NCBI GenBank assembly: GCA_029243385.1
Contig: JAQWSC010000008.1
Span: 171,612 to 235,611, forward strand
DNA: 64,000 nucleotides
Origin: Flavobacteriaceae bacterium
GTDB lineage: Bacteria; Bacteroidota; Bacteroidia; Flavobacteriales; Flavobacteriaceae
Reading direction: 5' to 3'
The position numbers and the translations under genes are program-made. The notes under the pieces were generated by a model that was not told the DNA's origin, searched no databases, and worked only from the letters and a program-made list of their open reading frames with translations. Below are positions 7,940 through 15,697 of the stretch, piece after piece; position 1 is the stretch's first letter, and each line of letters opens with the position of its first letter.

Positions 7940-9615
7940 TTGTTTTTCTTTGCCCAAGTGTCGCGTAATCCCACTGTTTTATTAAAAACAAGATTGCCCG
8001 GCTTGGTGTCTGGATCAGTTATGAAATATCCCAAACGTTGAAACTGGAAGTGTACTCCTGGTAAAGTGTCTTGTAAACTTGGCTCTACCCAACCTTCTTT
8101 AGTTGAAAAGGAGTCTGGATTGATATGGTCCATAAAATCAACCTCTTTATCTGCATCGGGAGATGGGTGTAAAAACAAGCGGTCGTATGAGCGGATTTCG
8201 GCTGAAATTGCGTGTTTGACTGAAACCCAATGAAGCGTTCCTTTTACTTTTCGCTGACTGGCCTCTGTACCGCTCCCGCTTTTACTTTCCTTGTCGTAGG
8301 TACAATGGATTTCTGTAATATTGCCCTCGTTGTCTTTTACAACCGATTCACCTTTAATAATATAGGCGTTTTTTAAACGCACCTCTTTATCTAAGGTAAG
8401 TCGGAAAAATTTTCGGTTTGCGGATTCTTTAAAATCTTCACGTTCGATAAACAGTTCTTTTGAAAAAGGAACTTCACGACTTCCAGCTGATGGGTCTTCG
8501 GGGTTGTTTTCTGCAATTAAAATCTCTTCGTAATTTTCTGGATAATTGATAATTACCAGTTTTATGGGGTTAACAACAGCCATAACTCGCGGTGCTTTTT
8601 TGTTTAAATCCTCACGGATACAAAACTCTAATAACGACGCATCAATTACATTTTCTCTTTTGGAAACTCCAGCAGCTTCGGCAAAGTTTCTGAGGGATTC
8701 TGGAGTGTATCCTCTTCGTCTTAAGCCCGAAATTGTTGGCATTCGTGGGTCGTCCCAACCTGTGACTACGTTAGCCTCAATCAATCGAGATAGTTTTCTT
8801 TTGCTTGTTACCGTATAGCTAAGATTGAGTCGAGCAAATTCTCGTTGTTTGGGTCGTAACAAATCCGGATTGTGTATATGATCTAAAAACCAATCGTATA
8901 AATCACGATGCGGTTTAAATTCCAAAGAGCACAATGAGTGCGTAATTTGTTCTATGTAGTCCGATTCACCATGAGTCCAGTCATACATTGGGTAAATGCA
9001 CCAAGTGTTTCCTGTTCTGTGGTGTGTTTTATGAAGAATGCGATACATAACAGGGTCTCGTAATAGCATATTGGGAGAACTCATATCAACTTTTGCTCGT
9101 AAGACGTGCGTTCCTTCTGTGTGTTTTCCTGCCTTCATCTCTGCAAACAATCGAATGTTCTCGTCTGTTGGTCGATTTCTAAACGGGCTATTTATTCCTG
9201 CTTGAGTCGGTGTGCCTTTTTGATGCGCGATATCTTCCGAAGATTGTGAATCAATATAGGCGCACCCTTTTTCTATAAGCTGTACAGCCCAATCGTAAAG
9301 TTGCTGGAAATAGTCAGAAGCATACCGCTCTTGCTCCCATTTGTATCCCAACCAATCAATGTCGTTTTTGATGGCATCGACAAATTGTTGTTCTTCTTTA
9401 GCGGGATTGGTATCATCAAATCGAAGGTTGACAGGCGCGTTGTATGTGAGACCTAAACCAAAATTAATACAGATCGCTTTTACGTGGCCTATATGAAGAA
9501 AACCGTTGGGTTCAGGGGGAAAGCGAAAACGCAATTTATCCTGAGAAAGTCCTTGGGTTAGGTCCTCATCAATAATGTGTTCTATAAAGTTTTTGGCTTT
9601 TTTTTCTTCTGACAT
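7936..9615 (-). CDS. glnS: glutaminyl-tRNA synthetase
   Basis: 559-residue class I synthetase, full length. HIGH motif GFLHIGHVKAI lies near residue 40, followed by the FDDTNP segment that is diagnostic of GlnRS; the KMSKS-like loop is TSKRKL. The C-terminal anticodon-binding beta-barrels include the HWVSVKHAI segment. glnS was acquired by bacteria from eukaryotes and is found in only some phyla, Bacteroidota among them. The gene is divergent from folB, and both have -7 elements in the shared 79-base gap. Confidence 0.97.
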   Translation of the reverse strand: MSEEKKAKNFIEHIIDEDLTQGLSQDKLRFRFPPEPNGFLHIGHVKAICINFGLGLTYNAPVNLRFDDTNPAKEEQQFVDAIKNDIDWLGYKWEQERYASDYFQQLYDWAVQLIEKGCAYIDSQSSEDIAHQKGTPTQAGINSPFRNRPTDENIRLFAEMKAGKHTEGTHVLRAKVDMSSPNMLLRDPVMYRILHKTHHRTGNTWCIYPMYDWTHGESDYIEQITHSLCSLEFKPHRDLYDWFLDHIHNPDLLRPKQREFARLNLSYTVTSKRKLSRLIEANVVTGWDDPRMPTISGLRRRGYTPESLRNFAEAAGVSKRENVIDASLLEFCIREDLNKKAPRVMAVVNPIKLVIINYPENYEEILIAENNPEDPSAGSREVPFSKELFIEREDFKESANRKFFRLTLDKEVRLKNAYIIKGESVVKDNEGNITEIHCTYDKESKSGSGTEASQRKVKGTLHWVSVKHAISAEIRSYDRLFLHPSPDADKEVDFMDHINPDSFSTKEGWVEPSLQDTLPGVHFQFQRLGYFITDPDTKPGNLVFNKTVGLRDTWAKKNN

Positions 9616-9634
9616 TGCTGTTGATTAATAATTG

Positions 9635-9642
9635 CAAAGTTA
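9635..9642 (-). promoter_or_regulatory. promoter -7 element of glnS
   Basis: Reads TAACTTTG on the minus strand, a perfect TAnnTTTG, 19 bases before the glnS ATG. Confidence 0.5.
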
Positions 9643-9674
9643 AACAAAAACAGATGCTCTCGTTGGGTTTATTG

Positions 9675-9682
9675 TATCTTTG
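9675..9682 (+). promoter_or_regulatory. promoter -7 element of folB
   Basis: TATCTTTG, a perfect TAnnTTTG, 12 bases before the folB ATG. Confidence 0.5.
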
Positions 9683-9694
9683 TAAAAAAATATA

Positions 9695-10057
9695 ATGGGT
9701 ACTATTTATTTGGAAAACATACAGCTGTTTTCACATCACGGATGTTTGGAGGAAGAAGCGATTATTGGTAGTGATTATCGTGTAGATTTATGGGTTGATA
9801 GTTCGCTAGAACAACCGGCTAAAAGCGATGCTTTGGAAAATACAGTGGATTATGTATATCTAAATCGTGTTGTTGAAGAAGAGATGGCTGTTCCTTCCAA
9901 GTTGTTGGAGCATGTTGGTCAGCGAATTATAGACCGCGTTATAAAAGAGTCTGAACGGGTAGAGAAAATTAAAATCTCCATTGCCAAAATCAATCCGCCT
10001 ATTGGGGGGCATGTAGCTTCTGTTTCTGTGATCATGAAACAAGTTCGGCAAGAATAG
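9695..10057 (+). CDS. folB: dihydroneopterin aldolase
   Basis: Folate-pathway enzyme that cleaves 7,8-dihydroneopterin to 6-hydroxymethyl-dihydropterin and glycolaldehyde. 120 residues, typical length. Family marks: the N-terminal strand followed by SHHGCLEEE (the conserved HG[VC]xxxE of FolB), the DYVYLN segment near residue 51, the LLEHVGQRI helix, and the PPIGGHV loop near the C-terminus. Stands alone between glnS and a tRNA-Cys gene. Confidence 0.93.
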   Translation: MGTIYLENIQLFSHHGCLEEEAIIGSDYRVDLWVDSSLEQPAKSDALENTVDYVYLNRVVEEEMAVPSKLLEHVGQRIIDRVIKESERVEKIKISIAKINPPIGGHVASVSVIMKQVRQE

Positions 10058-10077
10058 GTAAAAGTTTTAAAAAGTAT

Positions 10078-10085
10078 TACTTTTG
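10078..10085 (+). promoter_or_regulatory. promoter -7 element of tRNA-Cys
   Basis: TACTTTTG, a perfect TAnnTTTG, 10 bases before the mature 5' end of the tRNA. Confidence 0.5.
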
Positions 10086-10095
10086 TGCTGAAATT

Positions 10096-10166
10096 GGCAC
10101 CGTGGCCGAGTGGCTAGGCAGAGCTCTGCAAAAGCTTGTACAGCGGTTCGAATCCGCTCGGTGCCT
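10096..10166 (+). tRNA. tRNA-Cys (GCA)
   Basis: Folds as a cloverleaf: acceptor GGCACCG/CGGTGCC, D stem GCC/GGC, anticodon loop CTGCAAA with anticodon GCA on stem GAGCT/AGCTT, T arm AGCGG-TTCGAAT-CCGCT. The discriminator base is T (U73), as expected for tRNA-Cys. The CCA end is not encoded. The LysE gene on the other strand ends 2 bases after it. Confidence 0.96.
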
Positions 10167-10167
10167 C

Positions 10168-10854
10168 TTATTTGTTCTCTATTCTTATTTCTTGAATAGC
10201 ATTTTTTATCTTCTCTTTTTCTTTTGGGAAAAATCCTTGAAAAATCAATACCAATCCGCAAATAAACAAAAAGGTGTTTACTACTTGTTTGATATTGAAT
10301 ATTCGTGAAGGGGTAAGTTTGTGTTTGAGTTGTTTGGCTATGGATATTTTAATGAGGTCTATCAAAAAATAAATAGAAAGAACCATTATAAAAAAAGTGG
10401 TTATTCTAACCGAATTCATTTCTAATTTTGGTCCAACCAGTAAAATAATACCCAACCAAAATAAGAGAACACCGATATTAATAAGGTTGAGAAAAAAACC
10501 TTTTAGGACCTGAGTTAAGTAGTTTGTTTTCTTTACTGTTTTGGTGCGATTGGTTTGCGGTTGTTTTTTTTTCTCTTTGATCGTTTGAATAAAGGTTATG
10601 CATCCGTAAGAAGCTAGTAAAACACCCCCAAATGCAAGCCATGACGGATCGTCTTTTATTTTGGTAAGTAACTGATTAGTGCTAAAATAAGCAATAGCAA
10701 TAAAAACAATATCGGCGAGTATAACACCTAAATTAAAAAAGATAGCGGACCGAATTCCTTTAGTGATACTTGTTTCTAGTAACACAAAAAAAACCGGGCC
10801 TAATGTAAAGGAAAGAAAAAAACCAACCGGTAGTGCTGTCCAGAAATCACTCAT
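10168..10854 (-). CDS. LysE family transporter
   Basis: 228-residue inner-membrane protein with about six hydrophobic helices. The N-terminal GFFLSFTLGPVFFVLLETSI segment is the LysE/RhtB signature (small residues and GP in helix 1). The family exports amino acids or related metabolites. A charged loop (about residues 95-108, KEKKKQPQTNRTK) splits the two halves as in other LysE proteins. It follows the GIN protein by 5 bases and probably ends an rnr-GIN-LysE transcription unit. Substrate unknown. Confidence 0.85.
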   Translation of the reverse strand: MSDFWTALPVGFFLSFTLGPVFFVLLETSITKGIRSAIFFNLGVILADIVFIAIAYFSTNQLLTKIKDDPSWLAFGGVLLASYGCITFIQTIKEKKKQPQTNRTKTVKKTNYLTQVLKGFFLNLINIGVLLFWLGIILLVGPKLEMNSVRITTFFIMVLSIYFLIDLIKISIAKQLKHKLTPSRIFNIKQVVNTFLFICGLVLIFQGFFPKEKEKIKNAIQEIRIENK

Positions 10855-10859
10855 GGTGT

Positions 10860-11525
10860 TTATTCAAGTTCAATAACACTTCCGCCTAAGAAAACGGTTT
10901 TATTCAATTGAAGTGGTTTTCCATAAACCCTAACAATACCACCCGCTCTAACTGTAGCTTGGACTACTTTGCTTGCGTTTATATACGCATTTCCTCCTGC
11001 GTTTATGGTAATCGAGGTTTGTTCTGTTAGTAAGTCTTTTGTTTTGGCTGTTGCTCCTGTAGAGATTATTAAATCTTGATTGGTTGCTGCTCCTTTTAAG
11101 GTTAGTATTCCTCCAGTTACAGCAGAGGCATCTACTTTTTCTACATCTAAAACTAGATCTATTTCTGCTCCTTCTTTGGTTTCTAACTCAATTAATGGTT
11201 GTAATAAAACATCTTTGCTTGAAATAAACGATCCTTCCCGCGCCTCTATTTTTTCTATGTTTCCTGAATAAAACAATTCAACTGTGGTATTAAATCCACT
11301 AAGAATTCGTTTGGTTTTCATTCGTAATTTTAATCGTTTTCCTTTATTAATAACTACAACATCGTCAATGTGTTTACCAGAAATAATAAGTTTATTTTCA
11401 TCAGAAGGAACAAGTGTAACTTGTATTCCGTCTTTAACTTTTAGTTCGTCAAACTCTCCAATAGCTATTTCTTTCTCTTGAGCAACAACAAGTAATGAAA
11501 ATAGAAAAATGAATATATTCTTCAT
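10860..11525 (-). CDS. GIN-domain (DUF2807) head protein, exported
   Basis: 221 residues with an N-terminal signal peptide (KNIFIFLFSLLVVA). The rest is a repetitive beta-helix of short strands with Gly/Asn turns typical of DUF2807 'head GIN domain' proteins of Bacteroidota, often described as putative auto-transporter adhesins. Predicted to sit in the periplasm or at the cell surface. Function is not known experimentally for this subgroup. Located between rnr and the LysE gene, spacings 12 and 5 bases. Confidence 0.8.
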   Translation of the reverse strand: MKNIFIFLFSLLVVAQEKEIAIGEFDELKVKDGIQVTLVPSDENKLIISGKHIDDVVVINKGKRLKLRMKTKRILSGFNTTVELFYSGNIEKIEAREGSFISSKDVLLQPLIELETKEGAEIDLVLDVEKVDASAVTGGILTLKGAATNQDLIISTGATAKTKDLLTEQTSITINAGGNAYINASKVVQATVRAGGIVRVYGKPLQLNKTVFLGGSVIELE

Positions 11526-11537
11526 GATTATAATTTT

Positions 11538-13724
11538 TTAATTTTCTTTTTTTCCTATCAATTGTAAATCCAAATGTCGTTTTATGATATCTGTTTTTAA
11601 AACTTTTACCACAACTTCATCTCCTAATTGGTATGTTTCTTTGGTTTTTCTGCCTACAAAAATATATTCTTTCTCGTCAAAAATAAAGAAATCATTAGGA
11701 ATATCTTGAATACGAATCATTCCTTCACATTTATTTTCTATTATTTCTACATACATTCCTCGCTCTGTAGCACCAGAAATTACGCCAACAAACTGCTGGT
11801 TTATGTACTGAGACATATATTTTACCTGCATATATTTTATAGAGTTTCTTTCTGCTTTTGTGGCTACTTGTTCCATAAAAGAACTGTGTTTACATATTTC
11901 TTCGAGCGACTCTTTAGTTGATGGTTGTTGGTTGTTTAAATAAGTTTGCAATAAACGATGAACTAACACATCGGGGTAGCGACGGATAGGGGATGTAAAA
12001 TGCGTATAATAATCAAAAGCCAAACCGTAATGTCCAATGTTTTGTGTTGTATATTCTGCCTTACTCATTGTTCGGATAGTTAAAGTATCTACCAGGTTTT
12101 GTTCTTTTTTACCTTGTACATCTTTTAATAATCTATTCAATGAAGATGAAATATTTTTTTCGTTTGAAAAATTAAGTTTGTGACCAAATTTTCCAACAAC
12201 TCGTTGGAGCTGTGCTAATTTTTCAATATTAGGTTCGTCATGAACCCTATAAATAAATTTTTTGATGGGTTCTTGTTTTCCTATAAATTCTGCTACTTTT
12301 TTATTAGCTAAAAGCATAAATTCCTCAATCATTTTATTAGCATCTTTTGCTTCCTTAAAAAACACATTGGATGGATGATTGTTTTTATCGAGAATGAATT
12401 TTACTTCTATTTTATCGAAAGAAATAGCACCTGATTTCATTCTTTTCTGTCGCATTTTTTTAGCTAATTCGTTCATAACACAAATAGCCTCAACGAGGGG
12501 TTGAGCAATGGAATACGTCTGTTTGGTTAAAGATATTTCTTGAGGAATTTTTGGTGTTTGCGCTTCTATTACGTGTTGAGCTTCTTCATAAGCAAAACGT
12601 TGATCTGATAAAATGACGGTTCTTCCAAACCACTGATTTTTTATTTTTCCGTCTTTATTTATTACAAAAACAGCTGAAAATGTATATTTTTCTTCGTGCG
12701 GACGTAAGGAACACGCTTGGTTTGATAATATCTCTGGAAGCATAGGTACTACGCGATCAACTAGATATACAGAGGTGGCTCTTTGATAGGCTTCTTTATC
12801 TAAAATTCCGTCTTTTTCTATATAATGAGACACATCAGCAATATGAATTCCTATTTCATAATCACCATTTTCAAGGACTTGAAAAGATAAAGCATCATCA
12901 AAATCTTTTGCATCTTTTGGGTCTACAGTAAATGTTAATACATCTCTAAAGTCGCGACGTTTTTTTATTTCCTTTGTTTGTATAGAAGTGTCGATTTCAT
13001 TGGCCGCTTTGAGAACTTCTAGTGAAAATTCATACGGTAACCCAAATTCTTCCAAAATCCCGTGAATTTCTGCATGATGAGTTCCTGGTGTACCTAAAAA
13101 TTTAACAATCTTTGCTTGAGGTGATTTTTTAGGATTGTTCCATTTCTCTAGCTCTATAACTACTTTTTGCCCTTCTTTTTCAACATCTATATTGGTATTA
13201 TTTATAAAAAAATCTGGATAAATATTTCCGTTGCCAACACAAACAAAAGCTGTATTGTTTTGTAATTGAAGAATACCTACAAAACGGGTTTTGGATCTTT
13301 TTACTACAGATAAGATCTCTGCTTGTTCTTTCTTTTTTCCTCTTGTTTTAAAAAGCCGAAAAGAAACAGTATCTCCATTAAAAGCGGTTAATAATTGTTT
13401 TTTTTTTATAAAAATATCATCTTCAAACTCCTCAGAAACCAAATAACCATTTCCGCTTTGGGCAACATCTAATGTTCCTTCAAATAATAATGGTTTTTGT
13501 TTGAGTGTATATTTACCTCTAACGGTTTCATTGAGTTCTTTTTGAAGAGTAAGTTTTTTGAGTGATTTTACAATTTGGTTGCGTCCGCTTGGATCATTGA
13601 TACCGAGGGATGCGGCAACTTGTTTATAGTTTAAAGAGGTTTTGGGTTGATTTAAAAAAACTTCTTTAATTTTTTTGGTTAAACTCTCCCCTTTTGTTTT
13701 ATTCTTCTTTTTTTTTCTTCCCAT
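11538..13724 (-). CDS. rnr: ribonuclease R
   Basis: 728-residue 3'-5' exoribonuclease of the RNB family that degrades structured RNA. Domain order: N-terminal winged-helix region (about 15-75), cold-shock/OB domains (about 75-240), RNB catalytic domain with the acidic cluster DPKDAKDFDDAL (residues about 265-276), and a C-terminal S1 domain (GVISGATERGMYVEI). Lys-rich N-terminus. The gene is more AT-rich than the housekeeping genes to its left. A TAACTTCG sequence 15 bases upstream is a one-mismatch -7 element. Confidence 0.95.
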   Translation of the reverse strand: MGRKKKKNKTKGESLTKKIKEVFLNQPKTSLNYKQVAASLGINDPSGRNQIVKSLKKLTLQKELNETVRGKYTLKQKPLLFEGTLDVAQSGNGYLVSEEFEDDIFIKKKQLLTAFNGDTVSFRLFKTRGKKKEQAEILSVVKRSKTRFVGILQLQNNTAFVCVGNGNIYPDFFINNTNIDVEKEGQKVVIELEKWNNPKKSPQAKIVKFLGTPGTHHAEIHGILEEFGLPYEFSLEVLKAANEIDTSIQTKEIKKRRDFRDVLTFTVDPKDAKDFDDALSFQVLENGDYEIGIHIADVSHYIEKDGILDKEAYQRATSVYLVDRVVPMLPEILSNQACSLRPHEEKYTFSAVFVINKDGKIKNQWFGRTVILSDQRFAYEEAQHVIEAQTPKIPQEISLTKQTYSIAQPLVEAICVMNELAKKMRQKRMKSGAISFDKIEVKFILDKNNHPSNVFFKEAKDANKMIEEFMLLANKKVAEFIGKQEPIKKFIYRVHDEPNIEKLAQLQRVVGKFGHKLNFSNEKNISSSLNRLLKDVQGKKEQNLVDTLTIRTMSKAEYTTQNIGHYGLAFDYYTHFTSPIRRYPDVLVHRLLQTYLNNQQPSTKESLEEICKHSSFMEQVATKAERNSIKYMQVKYMSQYINQQFVGVISGATERGMYVEIIENKCEGMIRIQDIPNDFFIFDEKEYIFVGRKTKETYQLGDEVVVKVLKTDIIKRHLDLQLIGKKEN

Positions 13725-14248
13725 ATTCTAAATTCTTCACGAAGTTAGTTTTATTTTATGAATAGCATCTTTTAAAGTTTTTTAACTATTAACAATATCA
13801 TTCTTTTTTTTAATTTAAAATTTAAAATAATGGGTATTATTATTGGTTGTTTATAATGCTAAAAACTTTTTTATTAAAACTTAGACAGTTTTGATATTAA
13901 AAAATAAAGAACATTTATAAACATATTTAGTTAAATTTAAAATACTTAAAATCATATAAATAAATCAATTATTAACTTCTGTTTATAATTTAAATTGTTG
14001 GTAAATAGTTGTGTAATTCTACATTATATATGTTTATAAACAATTTTTTCTTGTTTAAAAATTACCAATTAAAAAAAATAAAAAAATCGGTTTTTTATAT
14101 TCTTTTTTTCAATGGATGATTTATTTATTAAATCGTATTTTTTTTATCATATAATGTCCTGTTTTATTAACAATATTACTTTATAAAAAACAATTGATAA
14201 TGAGTTATTTAAAAAAACAATACACATTCCTATTAAAAAGTACTTTAT
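13725..14248. other. long AT-rich intergenic region with repeated TGTTTATAA motifs; candidate origin or regulatory region
   Basis: No gene is visible. TGTTTATAA occurs at 13848-13856 (+), 13915-13923 (-), 13980-13988 (+) and twice as the perfect palindrome TGTTTATAAACA at 14031-14042. Long A and T runs dominate. There is no TTATCCACA-type DnaA box in the gap. Nearby mnmG, rnpA and parS-like sites are classic origin neighbours, so an oriC or its unwinding element is one reading; a multi-site regulator region is another. Confidence 0.4.
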
Positions 14249-14256
14249 TACCTTTG
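14249..14256 (+). promoter_or_regulatory. promoter -7 element upstream of rpiB
   Basis: TACCTTTG, a perfect TAnnTTTG. If used, transcription starts near 14262 and rpiB has a 5' leader of about 160 bases that includes the hairpin at 14342-14376. Confidence 0.5.
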
Positions 14257-14341
14257 TAGGTATAATACAAAATAGATTAAACGAACATTAACAAATTTTA
14301 AAAATACACTCACAAAAGAGAATGTTTAAAATTTTTAATGA

Positions 14342-14376
14342 GAGAACGCGTACAGCGAGAGGTTGCACACGTTCTC
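14342..14376 (+). promoter_or_regulatory. structured hairpin in the rpiB leader
   Basis: GAGAACG pairs with CGTTCTC (7 bp). After a C/A mismatch, GTACAGC pairs with GTTGCAC with one A/C mismatch and one G-U, closing a 5-base loop (GAGAG). It is the only GC-richer island in 700 bases of AT-rich DNA. No strong T run follows, so a plain terminator is unlikely. It could be a leader regulatory element or part of a small RNA. Confidence 0.45.
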
Positions 14377-14423
14377 AATTTTATAATGATCATAAAATCA
14401 ATTAATTACTAAAATTCAAACGT

Positions 14424-14858
14424 GTGAAAATAGCAATTGGCTGCGACCATGCAGGACCCGAGTATAAAAATGAAATTAGTAACTTACTTAAATCAAAAGG
14501 TGTCGAAGTTATTAATTATGGAACCGATCGTTTTGAGAGCGTAGATTATCCTGATTTTATACATCCCACCGCAAAGGCGGTCAATGATCATATAGCAGAT
14601 AAAGGAATTATTATTTGCGGTAGCGGAAACGGAGCAAACATGACCGCTAATAAATATAAAAACGTCCGATCGGCATTGTGCTGGAATAAAGAAATAGTTT
14701 CTCTTGCACGTAGCCATAACGATGCGAATATATTAAGTATCCCTGCCCGTTTTGTTTCTCTACCTCAAGCACTTGAAATGGTTAACACCTTTTTAGAAAC
14801 ACCTTTTGAGGGAGGAAGGCATACCCAACGAATCAATAAAATACCAAACACCCACTAA
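14424..14858 (+). CDS. rpiB: ribose-5-phosphate isomerase B
   Basis: Interconverts ribose-5-phosphate and ribulose-5-phosphate in the pentose phosphate pathway. 144 residues, normal for RpiB. GTG start followed by the CDHAG motif (residues 7-11), the DYPDF segment, the ICGSGNGANM phosphate loop and RSALCW strand. In this last motif many RpiB proteins read CGTGIG, so the exact substrate preference could differ. The GNAT gene starts one base after its stop, so the two are co-transcribed. Confidence 0.92.
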   Translation: MKIAIGCDHAGPEYKNEISNLLKSKGVEVINYGTDRFESVDYPDFIHPTAKAVNDHIADKGIIICGSGNGANMTANKYKNVRSALCWNKEIVSLARSHNDANILSIPARFVSLPQALEMVNTFLETPFEGGRHTQRINKIPNTH

Positions 14859-14859
14859 A

Positions 14860-15339
14860 ATGGGAACACACCATCGGAAAGAAGGAAGTAAATTATTAGC
14901 GTGGAGTATAAAATCGTGGGAAGAATTAACAAAAAGAGAGCTGTATAGTATTTTATCATTACGTTCTGAGGTTTTTGTGGTTGAACAAACCTGTATTTAT
15001 CAAGATATAGATAACAAAGACCAGAAAGCCCATCATGTTCTAGGGTTCGATGACAATCAACTTGTAGCCTACTCAAGAATATTTAACGAAGTCGATTACT
15101 TTAAAGAGGCAAGCTTTGGAAGAGCAGTTACTTCTCCAAAAGTACGAGGAACAGGCGTCGGACACCAACTTGTAAAAGAAACGCTTCAAAAAATGGAGCA
15201 ACTTTACCCAAAATCATCCATCAAAATATCAGCACAAGCTCACTTACAAGGTTTTTACAGCAAACACGGTTTTAAAACAGAGGGAACCACTTACCTAGAA
15301 GACAACATTCCTCATGTCGCAATGTTTATAAGGAAGTAG
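14860..15339 (+). CDS. GNAT family N-acetyltransferase (ElaA-like)
   Basis: About 159 residues from the ATG at 14860, which follows the rpiB stop by one base; an upstream in-frame ATG at 14806 lies inside rpiB and is less likely. The N-terminal LYSILSLRSEVFVVEQ segment and the YQDIDNKD motif place it in the ElaA subgroup of GNAT acyltransferases. The acetyl-CoA loop is VRGTGVGHQLV. Substrate unknown. The 3' end overlaps the rnpA 3' end by 14 bases in convergent orientation. Confidence 0.87.
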   Translation: MGTHHRKEGSKLLAWSIKSWEELTKRELYSILSLRSEVFVVEQTCIYQDIDNKDQKAHHVLGFDDNQLVAYSRIFNEVDYFKEASFGRAVTSPKVRGTGVGHQLVKETLQKMEQLYPKSSIKISAQAHLQGFYSKHGFKTEGTTYLEDNIPHVAMFIRK

Positions 15340-15697
15340 CTACCGCCCATTTTTGCAGAATAGCCTCTATCGCTTGGGTTATTTTTTCTTCATCCTTCTT
15401 TTTTTTAGAAGTGTAAATAAAAAAACCGTACCCACAAAAGTCATTTACCAAAAACCTTTTTTTTTCCAATCGATACGCTTCTCTCAATTTTCTTTTTAAT
15501 CGATTTCTCTCAGAAGCTAATTTTATATTTCGTTTAGGAACTGAAAATCCAACCTCTAATGAAGAAACTTCCTTTTTCCCCCCTTTCATATATACAAAAC
15601 GCACAGGAAAAGAAGAAATAGAAGCCCCTTCAGAAAACAACAAATCAATTGTTTTCTTTTTTCGAAGCACCTCTTTTTTGGAAAGACTTAAACTCAT
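15326..15697 (-). CDS. rnpA: ribonuclease P protein component
   Basis: 123-residue basic protein that binds RNase P RNA for tRNA 5' maturation. The RNR signature is RNRLKRKLREAYR near residue 57, and the FSVPKR segment precedes it. Usual length. In many bacteria rnpA sits beside rpmH and yidC near oriC; here its partners are a GNAT gene (convergent, 14-base overlap) and an M1 peptidase gene upstream (4-base overlap, co-transcribed). Confidence 0.94.
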   Translation of the reverse strand: MSLSLSKKEVLRKKKTIDLLFSEGASISSFPVRFVYMKGGKKEVSSLEVGFSVPKRNIKLASERNRLKRKLREAYRLEKKRFLVNDFCGYGFFIYTSKKKKDEEKITQAIEAILQKWAVATSL

